Assembly: GCA_963839685.1 (NCBI GenBank)
Contig: CAWIVS010000009.1
Location: forward strand, 1 to 64,000
From: CADEED01 sp963839685
GTDB taxonomy: Bacteria; Pseudomonadota; Gammaproteobacteria; Steroidobacterales; Steroidobacteraceae
Reading direction: 5' to 3'
DNA: 64,000 nucleotides
Of this stretch, positions 36,474-45,245 are shown in pieces. The notes under the pieces were generated by a model, which searched no databases, had not been told where the DNA came from, and saw nothing but the letters and a program-made list of their open reading frames with translations. How positions within the stretch are numbered: position 1 is the first letter of the stretch; the number at the start of each line of letters is the position of its first letter. A program made the translations under genes and the position numbers.

Positions 36474-37238
36474 ATGAAAAACCGCCTGCTTCGTTTCCTC
36501 GCGCTGCTCCTGGGCTTCATCACCCTGGCCCAGGCCGGCGACAAGTACACGTTCGTCGTCGTTCACGGCGCCACGGCCGGCGGCTGGGAGTGGAAGAGCA
36601 CCGGCAAGTTCCTCACCGACGATGGCCACACCGTCTACCGCGCCACGCTCACCGGCCTCGGCGAGCGCATGCACCTGAACAGTCCCGACATCGATCTGCA
36701 GACCCACATCAACGACGTGGTGAACCTGATCCTGTTCGAGGATCTGCACGACGTGGTGCTCACCGGCCACAGCTACGGCGGCATGGTCATCACCGGCGTC
36801 ATGGACCGGGTGCCGGAGCGCATCCGTCATGTCGTGTTTCTCGACGCCGCCGTGCCCGACGATGGCATGTCGCTCTTTGACCATTTCGGCGGAACCGGCC
36901 CGCAGGATCCCGAGCGCTTCAAGGATGGCTTCATGCAGGTTCCCTGGGTCAAGCCCGACGCCAAGCCGCCGCACAGCGTGAAGCAGTCGATCAAGTGCTT
37001 CAATCAGCCGGTGTCGTACAAGAATCCCGCCGCGCTGAAATTGCCGGTGACCTACGTCGCCTTCATCCCGAAGGACAAGTCGGCCGAGGAGCGCGCGAAG
37101 ACGGACAAGAGCTGGCAGCGCGCCGTGGCGCGCGGCTGGACCATCCGCACCTTTCCCGGCGGCCACGTGGCGCAGCAGGAAGATCCGCGCGGCGTCGCGA
37201 CGCTCATCGAGCAGTCGGTGAACGATCGCAACAAGTGA
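36474..37238 (+). CDS. Exported alpha/beta hydrolase
   Basis: The 254-residue protein has a signal peptide (1-21) and the EstC/hydroxynitrile-lyase-like alpha/beta fold: FVVVHGATAGGWEWK (oxyanion region), the nucleophile in LTGHSYGGMVITGV, an acid region near YVAFIPKDKSA and the histidine in FPGGHVAQQEDP. It is likely to be an esterase acting in the periplasm. It starts 12 bases after the GntR stop and is probably cotranscribed, so it may remove acyl groups from imported oligosaccharides. Confidence 0.82.
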   Translation: MKNRLLRFLALLLGFITLAQAGDKYTFVVVHGATAGGWEWKSTGKFLTDDGHTVYRATLTGLGERMHLNSPDIDLQTHINDVVNLILFEDLHDVVLTGHSYGGMVITGVMDRVPERIRHVVFLDAAVPDDGMSLFDHFGGTGPQDPERFKDGFMQVPWVKPDAKPPHSVKQSIKCFNQPVSYKNPAALKLPVTYVAFIPKDKSAEERAKTDKSWQRAVARGWTIRTFPGGHVAQQEDPRGVATLIEQSVNDRNK

Positions 37239-37249
37239 AAACGTGACGT

Positions 37250-40200
37250 TCAGAAGTTCGTGCGGAACCCCAGGGTGTAGTACCGGCCCATGTCGTCGTA
37301 GAAGCCCAGCGTCGGATAGAACAAGCCCGGAAGTCCCGAGTTGGACGGGTACAGCGGAACGCTTTCGTCCAGCAGGTTGTTCACGGTCAGGTAGGCCTCG
37401 ACGCTGCTGTCGCCGAACTCGAACTGCTTGCTGACCGTGGTGTCCACGACGTCATACGCGTCGAGGCTCGAGTCCACGTAGTTCTGCGTGTTGCCGTTGA
37501 GATCGTTGTCGCTGGTCTTCAGGTTGACGTTGCTCAGCCAACGATTCTGCAGCGCCACCGTCCAGCTGTCGTTCTGCCAGGTCAGGAACGTGGTCTGCAT
37601 CAGGTGGGGCTGAACGGCCCAGATATAGAACGGCGAAGCCGGCGTGTTGAGCGTGGAGTTCGTCGGCTGATAGCTCGCCAGGTGACGCAGCGAGAATTGC
37701 CCGCCCGCCATGTCGAAGCTGTAGTCGAGCTGGAAATCGTAGCCCTTGATCTTCTGCAGCGCCGCGTTGAGCGGTGAAGCGCGGATTTCGGTCGGCAAGT
37801 TGAACGCGGGATTCAGTGTAATTGGGATCGCGACGGATCCGTGATCGGCCGGATCGCCAGCGAGCAGAAGTTCGAATCGTACGCAGGTGCGCTGGCCAGG
37901 CACAGGCCCTGGATGGCGTCGTTCTGATAGGTGATGTTGGTGATCGCGTTCGTCAACTTGGTCTCGTAGAAGTCGACCGCGAAGCTGAAGCGCGGGATGA
38001 AGTCCGGAGTCCACACGACGCCCACCGTCGTTGTCTTCGCCGTTTCCGGCGTCAGGTCCGGATTGCCGCGCGAGACGAGGCGCATGCCCTGACTGCTGCC
38101 GCCCGTGAGCCGGTCCTGGAAGCCGGTCGACGTGACGCCGGCAGGCTGGTACAGATCGTTGAGGTTCGGCGCGCGGAAGTCGGACGAATGGGTGCTGCGC
38201 AACCGCACCGAATCGACGATTTGCCAGTTGAGTCCGAGCTTCCAGGAATCGCCCGCGTCGAAGGTCGAATACTTGGCGCGTCGGCCCGCCAGGTTGGCCG
38301 AAAGGTCCTGGAATCCAGGGACGTCCTTGAGCAGCGGAACGTTGAATTCCAGCGCGAGCTCGTAAACGTGGTTCTTGGCATCGACTTCCGCATTGGTGTT
38401 CTGCACCCAGCGCAGCGGCGCATTGCCGTTGGCGAGACAAAAGCGCAGACCCGTGCAGTTGACGAAGTCGGTCGGCAGGAAATCACTCTCCATGACGTAC
38501 GTCGCCCAGCGTGCCTCGCCTGACACGTTCGCGATGATTTCGCCCGCGGGTAGCCCGAAGCCCCAAAGGCCCCCACCGATTGAGAAGCCGACATCGTCGA
38601 GTTCCTGCGTCAGCGTCCACGAGGTTGGCGTGCGCAGGTATTCATAAGTTCCGACGGAAGGTCCGGCGGGATTGGTGATGTTGGTCGGAACGCATCCCGG
38701 ATAGAGACTTGCGAACTGCGGCTGCGTGCTCACCCAGCACCTGATCGTGCCGCCGTCCATCACGGCATCCAGCGATGCGAGGTATTTTGCGTTGTCGGTG
38801 TTGTTGGGATTGGTAACCGTCAACTCACTGTTGCCGTGGTTGTAGTACACGTCCCAGTTCCAGTCGCCGAACGATCCGGTGACTCCGGTTTCCGCATTCC
38901 ACTGCTTCTGGTCGCCGACAGTGCGATACAGCCGGTTCGGGCTGCCATTGGCGGGTTCTCCGTCGACCTGGTTCCAGATATAGGACGGCAGGCGGAGATA
39001 CGGTACGTTCCCCGCTCCGGCCGGTGGCGGTGGGCGGCGTGCTGCCGGTCTGTGGCGAGGTCGCAGGCACGGCAGGCAGGCAAAGCCGATCCGCCGCGCC
39101 CGCGGTTCCGCATTCGATGCCCGATCCCAGCAGCGCCTGCGTGGCCGGAGTTATGAAGGGGTTGTTGGCGAAAATCGAATTAGGCCGGCCGGCCGATGGG
39201 CTAACCACCCACTGGATCCAGTCGGACAGGTTCTCGGCTTGCGCCCAGGATCCCTGCACGTACCAGTTGGCGCTTTCACCCAGGTCCATGTCGAAGCGCG
39301 CGAACACATCCTTCATCTCGAGTTCGGAACGGAAAGTGCCGTACTTGATGTACGCGCCGCCGCCGCCCGATTCCACGGGAGGGGATCCTGTCGGGGTGCC
39401 ATGCACCAGCGGGATCAGGTTGCCAGCCGCGTCGAAAGTGGTGTTGTTGTACGCGCAGCTCGAACCGCACATGACGTTGCCGGCCTCGGGGCCGCTGTTG
39501 AACACGCGTGAATAGGGGGTGTTCGTGAACGGGTTGGCAGGCGAACCGTTGCCGGTCAACAACCAGGCCTGCCCATCCTCGCCATAAGGGCGCTCGCTGA
39601 TGGGGATCTTGTCCTGATGTCGGAAGCGTGCGGCCACCTCGAAATGGCCGCGGTCGGAAAACAGGCTCGTGCCCCAGGCCGCGCCGAGCTGATACTGGTC
39701 GCCGTCGCTGTATTTCGACATGCCGTAGTCAGCCTTCACTGACAGGCCGGTGAACTCCTTGTCCAGCAAGTAGTTGACTACGCCGGCGACGGCGTCCGAA
39801 CCGTAAATCGCCGAAGCGCCGCCGGTCACGATGTCGACCCGCTCCACCAGCATTTGCGGCAGCACGTCGATATTGACCGAGCCGTCCTGGTTGTTCGGCG
39901 CGATGCGATGGCCGTTCATCAGCACCAGCGTGCGCTGAAGGTCCGAAGTTGCGAAGCGACAACGTATTGCCGCCGTTATTGGTGCTGCCATTGCCCTGCG
40001 TACGCGGGGTGCGGCCGCCCAGGATGGTGGGCAGCTTGTTGAGTGCATCGGCCGTGTCGCTGGGCGTGGTCTTCGCGAGCTCGGCGATGTCCACCGTGGT
40101 GAGCGGCGTCGGTGACAGGGCGTTGTCGGTGATGGTGCGCGATCCGGTGACCGTGATGACGCCCATTTCCTCGCCGGAATCGTCCTGCGCGTCCTTGGCG

Positions 40201-40304
40201 AACCCTGGTCGGCGACTCTGTGCCCATGCGGAACTGGCGGCCAGGGCCGCGCTGACGCCCAACGCGACCAGGGTCGCGCGGCGGATATCTCTTGAATTCA
40301 TCAC
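37250..40304 (-). pseudogene. TonB-dependent receptor 1, three frame changes
   Basis: The start MMNSRDIRRATLVALGVSAALAASSAWA is a signal peptide. A plug follows with GVITVTGSRTITDN and LNKLPTILGGR. Near 39945 an extra T in CCTTCAG (coding strand) breaks LRNFGP from QRTLVLMNGHRIAPNNQDGS. Further changes lie near 39020 and 37820. The barrel pieces end with the receptor-type C-terminus YYTLGFRTNF. The conserved plug and complete barrel show this to be the outer-membrane importer of the locus. Its promoter region holds a XylR-like box and motif C. It probably imports arabinoxylan-type oligosaccharides. Confidence 0.82.
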
Positions 40305-40359
40305 TCCCCCTTCTTCTAACTAGCTCGTGAATCGGGGCCCCCGCCCTGATTCGTGATTG

Positions 40360-40373
40360 GGGTAACGCTACCA
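40360..40373 (-). promoter_or_regulatory. LacI/XylR-like operator upstream of TonB receptor 1
   Basis: On the minus strand the site reads TGGTAGCGTTACCC, close to the TGGTAGCGCTAACA box that I recall for Xanthomonas XylR. It lies about 56 bases upstream of the receptor start and next to motif C. No LacI gene is in the window, so the regulator would be encoded elsewhere. Confidence 0.5.
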
Positions 40374-40379
40374 ATGGGC

Positions 40380-40402
40380 TTTTACTATGGCAACAGACTT
40401 TC
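40380..40402 (-). promoter_or_regulatory. Shared carbohydrate-locus motif, site C
   Basis: The minus strand matches GAAAGT-N3-TTGCCATAGT-R-AAA, as at 31920 and 35608, and shares flanking AAAAGCC with site B. It is 76 bases upstream of the receptor start and immediately upstream of the XylR-like box, so two regulators may meet at this promoter. Confidence 0.65.
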
Positions 40403-40480
40403 AGGAAAAACACGTGGCCGAATGTGTATTCGGATATCTGTAAGTGAGTACTTACGATATTGGGAGCGGTAACTTTCCCG

Positions 40481-42124
40481 TCAGTTCTGGCGCAGGTACC
40501 GGACGGGGTAAGTCGCCGGCAGCGGCGTGACCTGATTTCCGGCGGCCCACGCATCCCACTTCTTCGACAGGGACTCGACGCGCCGCGGCTGCCGGGCGGC
40601 GAGGTCCTCGAGCTCCGTCCGATCGCGCTCCATGTCGTAGAGTTTCCAGGGCTCTCCACGAAGCGCGGTCAGCTTGTAGCGTCCCTCGCGGACGGCCCGG
40701 GTCCCCTCGTGCTCGAAATACAACGTCCGTTCGGGCATGCGTTCGCCGCGCAGCGCCGGGACCAGGCTGGTACCGGCCATGGGCAGAGTCTCCCGGGTGT
40801 TGAACAGGCGTGGGTATTTCGCACCGGAAGCTTCAACGATGGTGGGCATGAGATCGATGAGGTGCGCCGGTGCACTTTCGATCACGTTCCGGCGCCGGAA
40901 TCCCGCGGGCCAGCGCACGATGCAGGGTGTGCTGATGCCGCCCTCGTGCGAGTAGTGCTTGTACATGCGCCACGGCGTGTTCGACGCATTCGCCCAGCCC
41001 GATCCCACGCTGTGGTAAGTCCCCCGGCCGCCCATCCGCTGCAGCTCATCGCCACGGTGCAGCACGTTGTTCGGACTCGAGCTGACGTCGAAACCGAACG
41101 GATCCCACTCGGCGCATGCGCCGTTGTCACTCAGGAACATGATGAGCGTGTGGTCCAGTTCACCCCTGGCGCGCAGGTCCGCCGTCACGCGCCCGATGTT
41201 CTGGTCCATGCGATCGACCATCGCCGCGTAGATCGCCATGCGCATCGCCAGGTCCGCACGGCGGTCCTCCGGAAGGCTGTCCCACGGCGGATTTTCTGCG
41301 CTGACGGTCTCGCCGAAGTTGGTGAATTTGGAGCGCGGCGGCAATCGGGTATCTCGCGCCACGAGCCGCAGGTTTTTCATTCGTGCCAGGCGCTCCTCTC
41401 GCAGCCGATCCCAGCCCCCCGTATACCTGTTGCGGTACCTGGAGATGTCCTCGGGGCGCGCGTGCAGAGGGAAATGCGGCGCATGGAACGCCAGGTAGAG
41501 AAACCACGGCTGATCCGGAGTCGTGCGCGCGTCCTCGAGAAAATCCAGCGCATAGTCGGTCAGCGCATCCGTGCCATAAAAGGCATTTGCGCCGTAGTTT
41601 CGGATTCGGCTGCCCTGGGGTAGACGCAGGTATTGCGCGGTGTCCCAGTACGTCGCCGCGCTGATGAGCGTGCCGAAGTACTGCTCGAATCCATGGCGCG
41701 TCGGATCGTTGGTTCCCACGTGCCACTTGCCGGACATGAAGGTCCGGTAACCGGCCAGCTTCAGGACGTCGGCAAGCGTGACTGCATTATCGGAGAGTCG
41801 CCCTCGGTATCCGGGGTGTCCCATGTCCGTGACCATGTGGCCCACGCCTACCCGGTGCGGATACTGGCCCGTGAGAATGCTGGCCCGCGAGGGGCAGCAT
41901 CGCGCCGTGGTGTAGAACTGCGCGAAGCGCAGGCCGTCGGTTGCCAGCGCGTTCAGTGTGGGAGTGTCGATCTCACCGCCGTAACAGCCGAGGTCGCTGT
42001 AACCGAGATCATCGGCGACCACCAGCAGGATATTCGGCCGCCTCTGCCGCTGATGGCCCAACCCAGCCGCTGACGCGGACAGTGCGAAAAACTCGCGTCG
42101 ATTCACAAGCTTCGGATTGCTCAT
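40481..42124 (-). CDS. Type I sulfatase
   Basis: The 547-residue hydrolase removes sulfate esters. It has a Tat-like start (NRREFFALSASAAGLG), calcium ligands in VVADDLGYSDLGCYGG and the activating signature C-x-P-S-R as Cys76-Cys-Pro-Ser-Arg80, where Cys76 would become formylglycine. Other family pieces are GKWHVG, YLAFHAPHFPLHA and FLSDNGACAEW. The sulfatase suits a sulfated polysaccharide or a decorated glycan. It ends the MFS-GH43-sulfatase operon, starting 30 bases after the GH43 stop. No maturation enzyme is seen in the window. Confidence 0.9.
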   Translation of the reverse strand: MSNPKLVNRREFFALSASAAGLGHQRQRRPNILLVVADDLGYSDLGCYGGEIDTPTLNALATDGLRFAQFYTTARCCPSRASILTGQYPHRVGVGHMVTDMGHPGYRGRLSDNAVTLADVLKLAGYRTFMSGKWHVGTNDPTRHGFEQYFGTLISAATYWDTAQYLRLPQGSRIRNYGANAFYGTDALTDYALDFLEDARTTPDQPWFLYLAFHAPHFPLHARPEDISRYRNRYTGGWDRLREERLARMKNLRLVARDTRLPPRSKFTNFGETVSAENPPWDSLPEDRRADLAMRMAIYAAMVDRMDQNIGRVTADLRARGELDHTLIMFLSDNGACAEWDPFGFDVSSSPNNVLHRGDELQRMGGRGTYHSVGSGWANASNTPWRMYKHYSHEGGISTPCIVRWPAGFRRRNVIESAPAHLIDLMPTIVEASGAKYPRLFNTRETLPMAGTSLVPALRGERMPERTLYFEHEGTRAVREGRYKLTALRGEPWKLYDMERDRTELEDLAARQPRRVESLSKKWDAWAAGNQVTPLPATYPVRYLRQN

Positions 42125-42154
42125 GGACAGGGGCCCCTACCCCCAGACTGATAG

Positions 42155-43783
42155 TTAGGGCATGTATTCCCGTTCACGGTACTCGAACCAGTCGAAATCG
42201 GCAGGCTGCGCCGTGCCGGACACGTCCTGGCAGGCAACTCCTACGAAGGCACCGGTGAAATTGGGGGCACCGGGCGCCGTGGCTTCATCGGAAAGGATGC
42301 TGGCGTCGAAGACCTCGGGCAACCAGTTCCAGGCGCCGCCGCCGATGCCGTACGCGAAGCGCAGGCGCTCGAAATCCACTTCCACGCGCAATTCGATGCG
42401 ACCCGCTGGGAGCTTCAACGGAGCCGTGAAGGCATCGGCCTGCGGCGAGTCGGGCGTACACGACATCACTCGCAGGTGCCGACCGTGCTCCTCGTCGTGC
42501 GACACACATAGATAGTGGAACTTGGCCGAGTTGTAGTAGCACACCAGCCCCGCCGCCTGTTGGTAGTGCGCCGGCTCGAACTCCATCGCCGTGATCGCGC
42601 TGTAGCAGTGGGCCTGCTGACGACGCGCGACCAGTGACTGCCGGAACAGGCTGCCGATGGTTTCGCGTCCATACAGCCGCAGAAACCCGGGGCGTGCGTT
42701 CAGGCTGAACAGCTCTTCCGGAAACGGCGAGCGCAGCCACTGGAAGTCGATGGGCAGCTGCTTGCCATCGAAGTCCTCGCGAACCGGCGCCGCCGCCCGC
42801 TTTGCATCGAGGGGCACGGCAGGTAGTTTGGGCGCCGGCGTCTCGAGTTCGGGCACGCCGCTGCCATCGCGTGTGCGCAACCAGTCATCGCTGCCCCAGA
42901 CCATCTTCTGAATCGCGGTCTCGCGGCCGAGCACGCAACGGCCGCGGTTGGGCAGCGGGCGTCCGCATAGATAGACGGCGTAGGTTTCGCCTGTTTGGGT
43001 ATCGACGAGATCGCCGTGACCCGCGCGCTGCAGCGGTGCATGAGGGCGATCGCGCGCCGTGATGATGTATTTGTCCGGATGAAGCTCGTACGGCCCGGTA
43101 AGTGAGCGCGAGCGCGCCATGGTCATCGCGTGTCCCCAGCCCGTACCGCCTTCAGCCGTAACCAGGTAGTACCAGCCATTGCGCTTGTAGAGATGTGGCG
43201 CTTCGGTGAACCCAATCGACGTGCCCGCGAAGATGTTCTTGCGCTCGCCGATCAGCTTGCGTGACCCGTGCTCGTACTCCTGCAGCACGATGCCGGCGAA
43301 GCGGTTGCGGCCCGGACGATGGTCCCAGAGCTGGTTCACCAGGTACTTGCGTCCGTCATCATCATGGAACAGTGAGGGATCGAAGCCGCTGCTGTTCAGG
43401 TACACGGGATCTGACCACTCGCCGTCGATGGTTGGACAGGTGACCAGGTAGTTATGGAAGTCGCGTAGCGACGCACCCGACGCGCCGCCCACCGTCGTGC
43501 GGCCGTAGCGTTTGACGTCCGTGTAGATCAGCCAGAAGAGTCCATCGCTGCGAGTGAGGCATGGCGCCCACACTCCGCACGAGTCGGGATCGCCGAGCAT
43601 GTTGAGCTGGCTCGCACGCCGTAGCGGCCGCGTCAGCAGGCGCCAGTTCACGAGATCCCGCGAGTGATGGATCTGCACGCCGGGATACCACTCGAAGGTG
43701 GAGGTTGCGATGTAGTAGTCGTCGCCGACCCGCACGATGGACGGATCCGGATTGAAGCCCGGCAGGATCGGATTGCGGATCAA
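42155..43783 (-). CDS. GH43 beta-xylosidase/arabinofuranosidase
   Basis: The 542-residue enzyme has no signal peptide and probably works on imported oligosaccharides. The five-bladed propeller shows the base Asp13 in NPDPSIVRVGDDYY, the pKa-modulating Asp135 in GFDPSLF and the acid Glu194 in FTEAPHLYK. A C-terminal beta-sandwich (about 330-540) completes the subfamily 11/12 layout of XynB-type beta-xylosidases. It overlaps the MFS gene by four bases, so uptake and hydrolysis are coupled. Xylosidase is the likeliest activity; arabinofuranosidase is possible. Confidence 0.9.
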   Translation of the reverse strand: MIRNPILPGFNPDPSIVRVGDDYYIATSTFEWYPGVQIHHSRDLVNWRLLTRPLRRASQLNMLGDPDSCGVWAPCLTRSDGLFWLIYTDVKRYGRTTVGGASGASLRDFHNYLVTCPTIDGEWSDPVYLNSSGFDPSLFHDDDGRKYLVNQLWDHRPGRNRFAGIVLQEYEHGSRKLIGERKNIFAGTSIGFTEAPHLYKRNGWYYLVTAEGGTGWGHAMTMARSRSLTGPYELHPDKYIITARDRPHAPLQRAGHGDLVDTQTGETYAVYLCGRPLPNRGRCVLGRETAIQKMVWGSDDWLRTRDGSGVPELETPAPKLPAVPLDAKRAAAPVREDFDGKQLPIDFQWLRSPFPEELFSLNARPGFLRLYGRETIGSLFRQSLVARRQQAHCYSAITAMEFEPAHYQQAAGLVCYYNSAKFHYLCVSHDEEHGRHLRVMSCTPDSPQADAFTAPLKLPAGRIELRVEVDFERLRFAYGIGGGAWNWLPEVFDASILSDEATAPGAPNFTGAFVGVACQDVSGTAQPADFDWFEYREREYMP

Positions 43784-45060
43784 CTGGCGACCTCGGTCGT
43801 CGTGCCGGGGCGATCACGCACCACCGACCAGAGCCAGATCGCGCCGAGGATATCGAACAGAGCCAGCGCCACGAAGAATGGATCGTAGCCGATGACTTTC
43901 ACCAGTCCGCCGACGAACAGCGTGAACACCAGCACACCCGCGTTGCCGCAGAAGCCGGCAATGCCGGCCACCGTCGCCACTTCATTCTTGCGGAACAGGT
44001 CAGAGGACATGGTGATGACCGTGATCGACAGCGTCTGGTGCGCGAAGCCGCCGAGGCACAACAACAGAAGCGCCATGTACGGGTCCTGCACCTTGGCAAC
44101 GAACAGCATGCAGGTCATCAGCAGTGCGCCCACCGTGAAGGCACACTTTCGCGCCGTGATGAGACTGACGCCGCGCCTCTGCAGCCAATATGCAATGGTC
44201 GGCCCGGTCATTGCTCCGATATCTGCGGTCAGGAACGGTAGCCAGGCGAACGCTGCGAGATGTTTGATGTCCCAGCCGCGCTCGGTCGCCAGGTAGAGGG
44301 GCATCCAGAAGTTCAACGTGCCCCAGGTCGGATCCGCCAGCATGCGCGGTATCGCGATGCCCCAGGTGTTGCGCTGCTTCAGCAGGTGCCAGACCGAGGG
44401 CTTGGCCGCAACGGCCGCCAGGTGCGACTCCTGGTTGGACGCGATGTGGTCGCGTTCCTCATTCGACAGCGTGGGATGCTGCTTCGGCGAGTAATAGAAG
44501 CGGAACCACATCGCCACCCACACCAGCGCTGCGACACCGGCGATCACAAAGGCGAGACGCCAGCTATGGAACAGGATGGCCCACGCAACCAGCGGGGCCG
44601 CCAGCATCGGTCCGAACGAGGCGCCGATGTTGTAGAAGCCGGCGGCGAAGCCGCGTTCCTTTGCCGGAAACCATTCGGCGACTGCCTTCATGCCGCCGGG
44701 CTGAGCCGTGCCTTCGGCAAATCCCATCAGGCCACGCAGCACCGCGAGCATCTGCCAGTTCATGGCCGCACCGTGCAGCGCGGTCAGCACTGCCCATGCC
44801 AGCGCAAACAGGCCGAACCCCAGCTTCAGCCCGATGATATCCATGATGTAGCCGGCGGCCGGCTGAAGCAGCAGGCCCACCTGGAAGAATGCCGTGACCC
44901 AGGAATATTCCTGCTCGCCGACACCCAGGTCTGCCTGGAATACGTCCTGGGTGACGACCACGCCGAGTATCGCGCGGGTGAGATAGTTGAAGACGGTGCC
45001 GATGGTGATCAGCCCGATCATCCACCAACGCAAGCCCCACAAGCGCCGGATCAATGGCAA
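43780..45060 (-). CDS. MFS transporter, hexuronate/anion-symporter type
   Basis: The 426-residue carrier has 12 hydrophobic segments and features of the anion:cation symporter group (ExuT/GudP relatives): GTVFNYLTRAILGVV, RGLMGFAEGTAQPGGMKAVAEWFPAKERG and AGFYNIGASFGPMLAAPLV. It should take up a sugar acid or a small oligosaccharide across the inner membrane. It is the first gene of the operon with GH43 and sulfatase. A XylR-like box lies 19 bases upstream of its start. Confidence 0.88.
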   Translation of the reverse strand: MPLIRRLWGLRWWMIGLITIGTVFNYLTRAILGVVVTQDVFQADLGVGEQEYSWVTAFFQVGLLLQPAAGYIMDIIGLKLGFGLFALAWAVLTALHGAAMNWQMLAVLRGLMGFAEGTAQPGGMKAVAEWFPAKERGFAAGFYNIGASFGPMLAAPLVAWAILFHSWRLAFVIAGVAALVWVAMWFRFYYSPKQHPTLSNEERDHIASNQESHLAAVAAKPSVWHLLKQRNTWGIAIPRMLADPTWGTLNFWMPLYLATERGWDIKHLAAFAWLPFLTADIGAMTGPTIAYWLQRRGVSLITARKCAFTVGALLMTCMLFVAKVQDPYMALLLLCLGGFAHQTLSITVITMSSDLFRKNEVATVAGIAGFCGNAGVLVFTLFVGGLVKVIGYDPFFVALALFDILGAIWLWSVVRDRPGTTTEVAS

Positions 45061-45078
45061 CGGTCAACTCCCCCAGGA

Positions 45079-45092
45079 TGTTATCGCTACCC
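45079..45092 (-). promoter_or_regulatory. LacI/XylR-like operator upstream of the MFS-GH43-sulfatase operon
   Basis: On the minus strand the site reads GGGTAGCGATAACA, 12 of 14 positions matching the recalled TGGTAGCGCTAACA XylR box. It lies 19 bases before the MFS start, a position suited to repression. The rest of the 185-bp gap 45061-45245 holds no gene. Confidence 0.5.
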
Positions 45093-45245
45093 TAGCACGG
45101 CGATTTCGGTTTGACTCACTTCACCTGGTAGAAGCGAATGCGCACAGCCTTGATATGCAAGCGCATATCCCCGCGAGCATTTTCTTCATCACGGCTAACT
45201 CCGTTCAATAGAGGCATTATGGCGCGCTCGACTATGGGAGGAATC

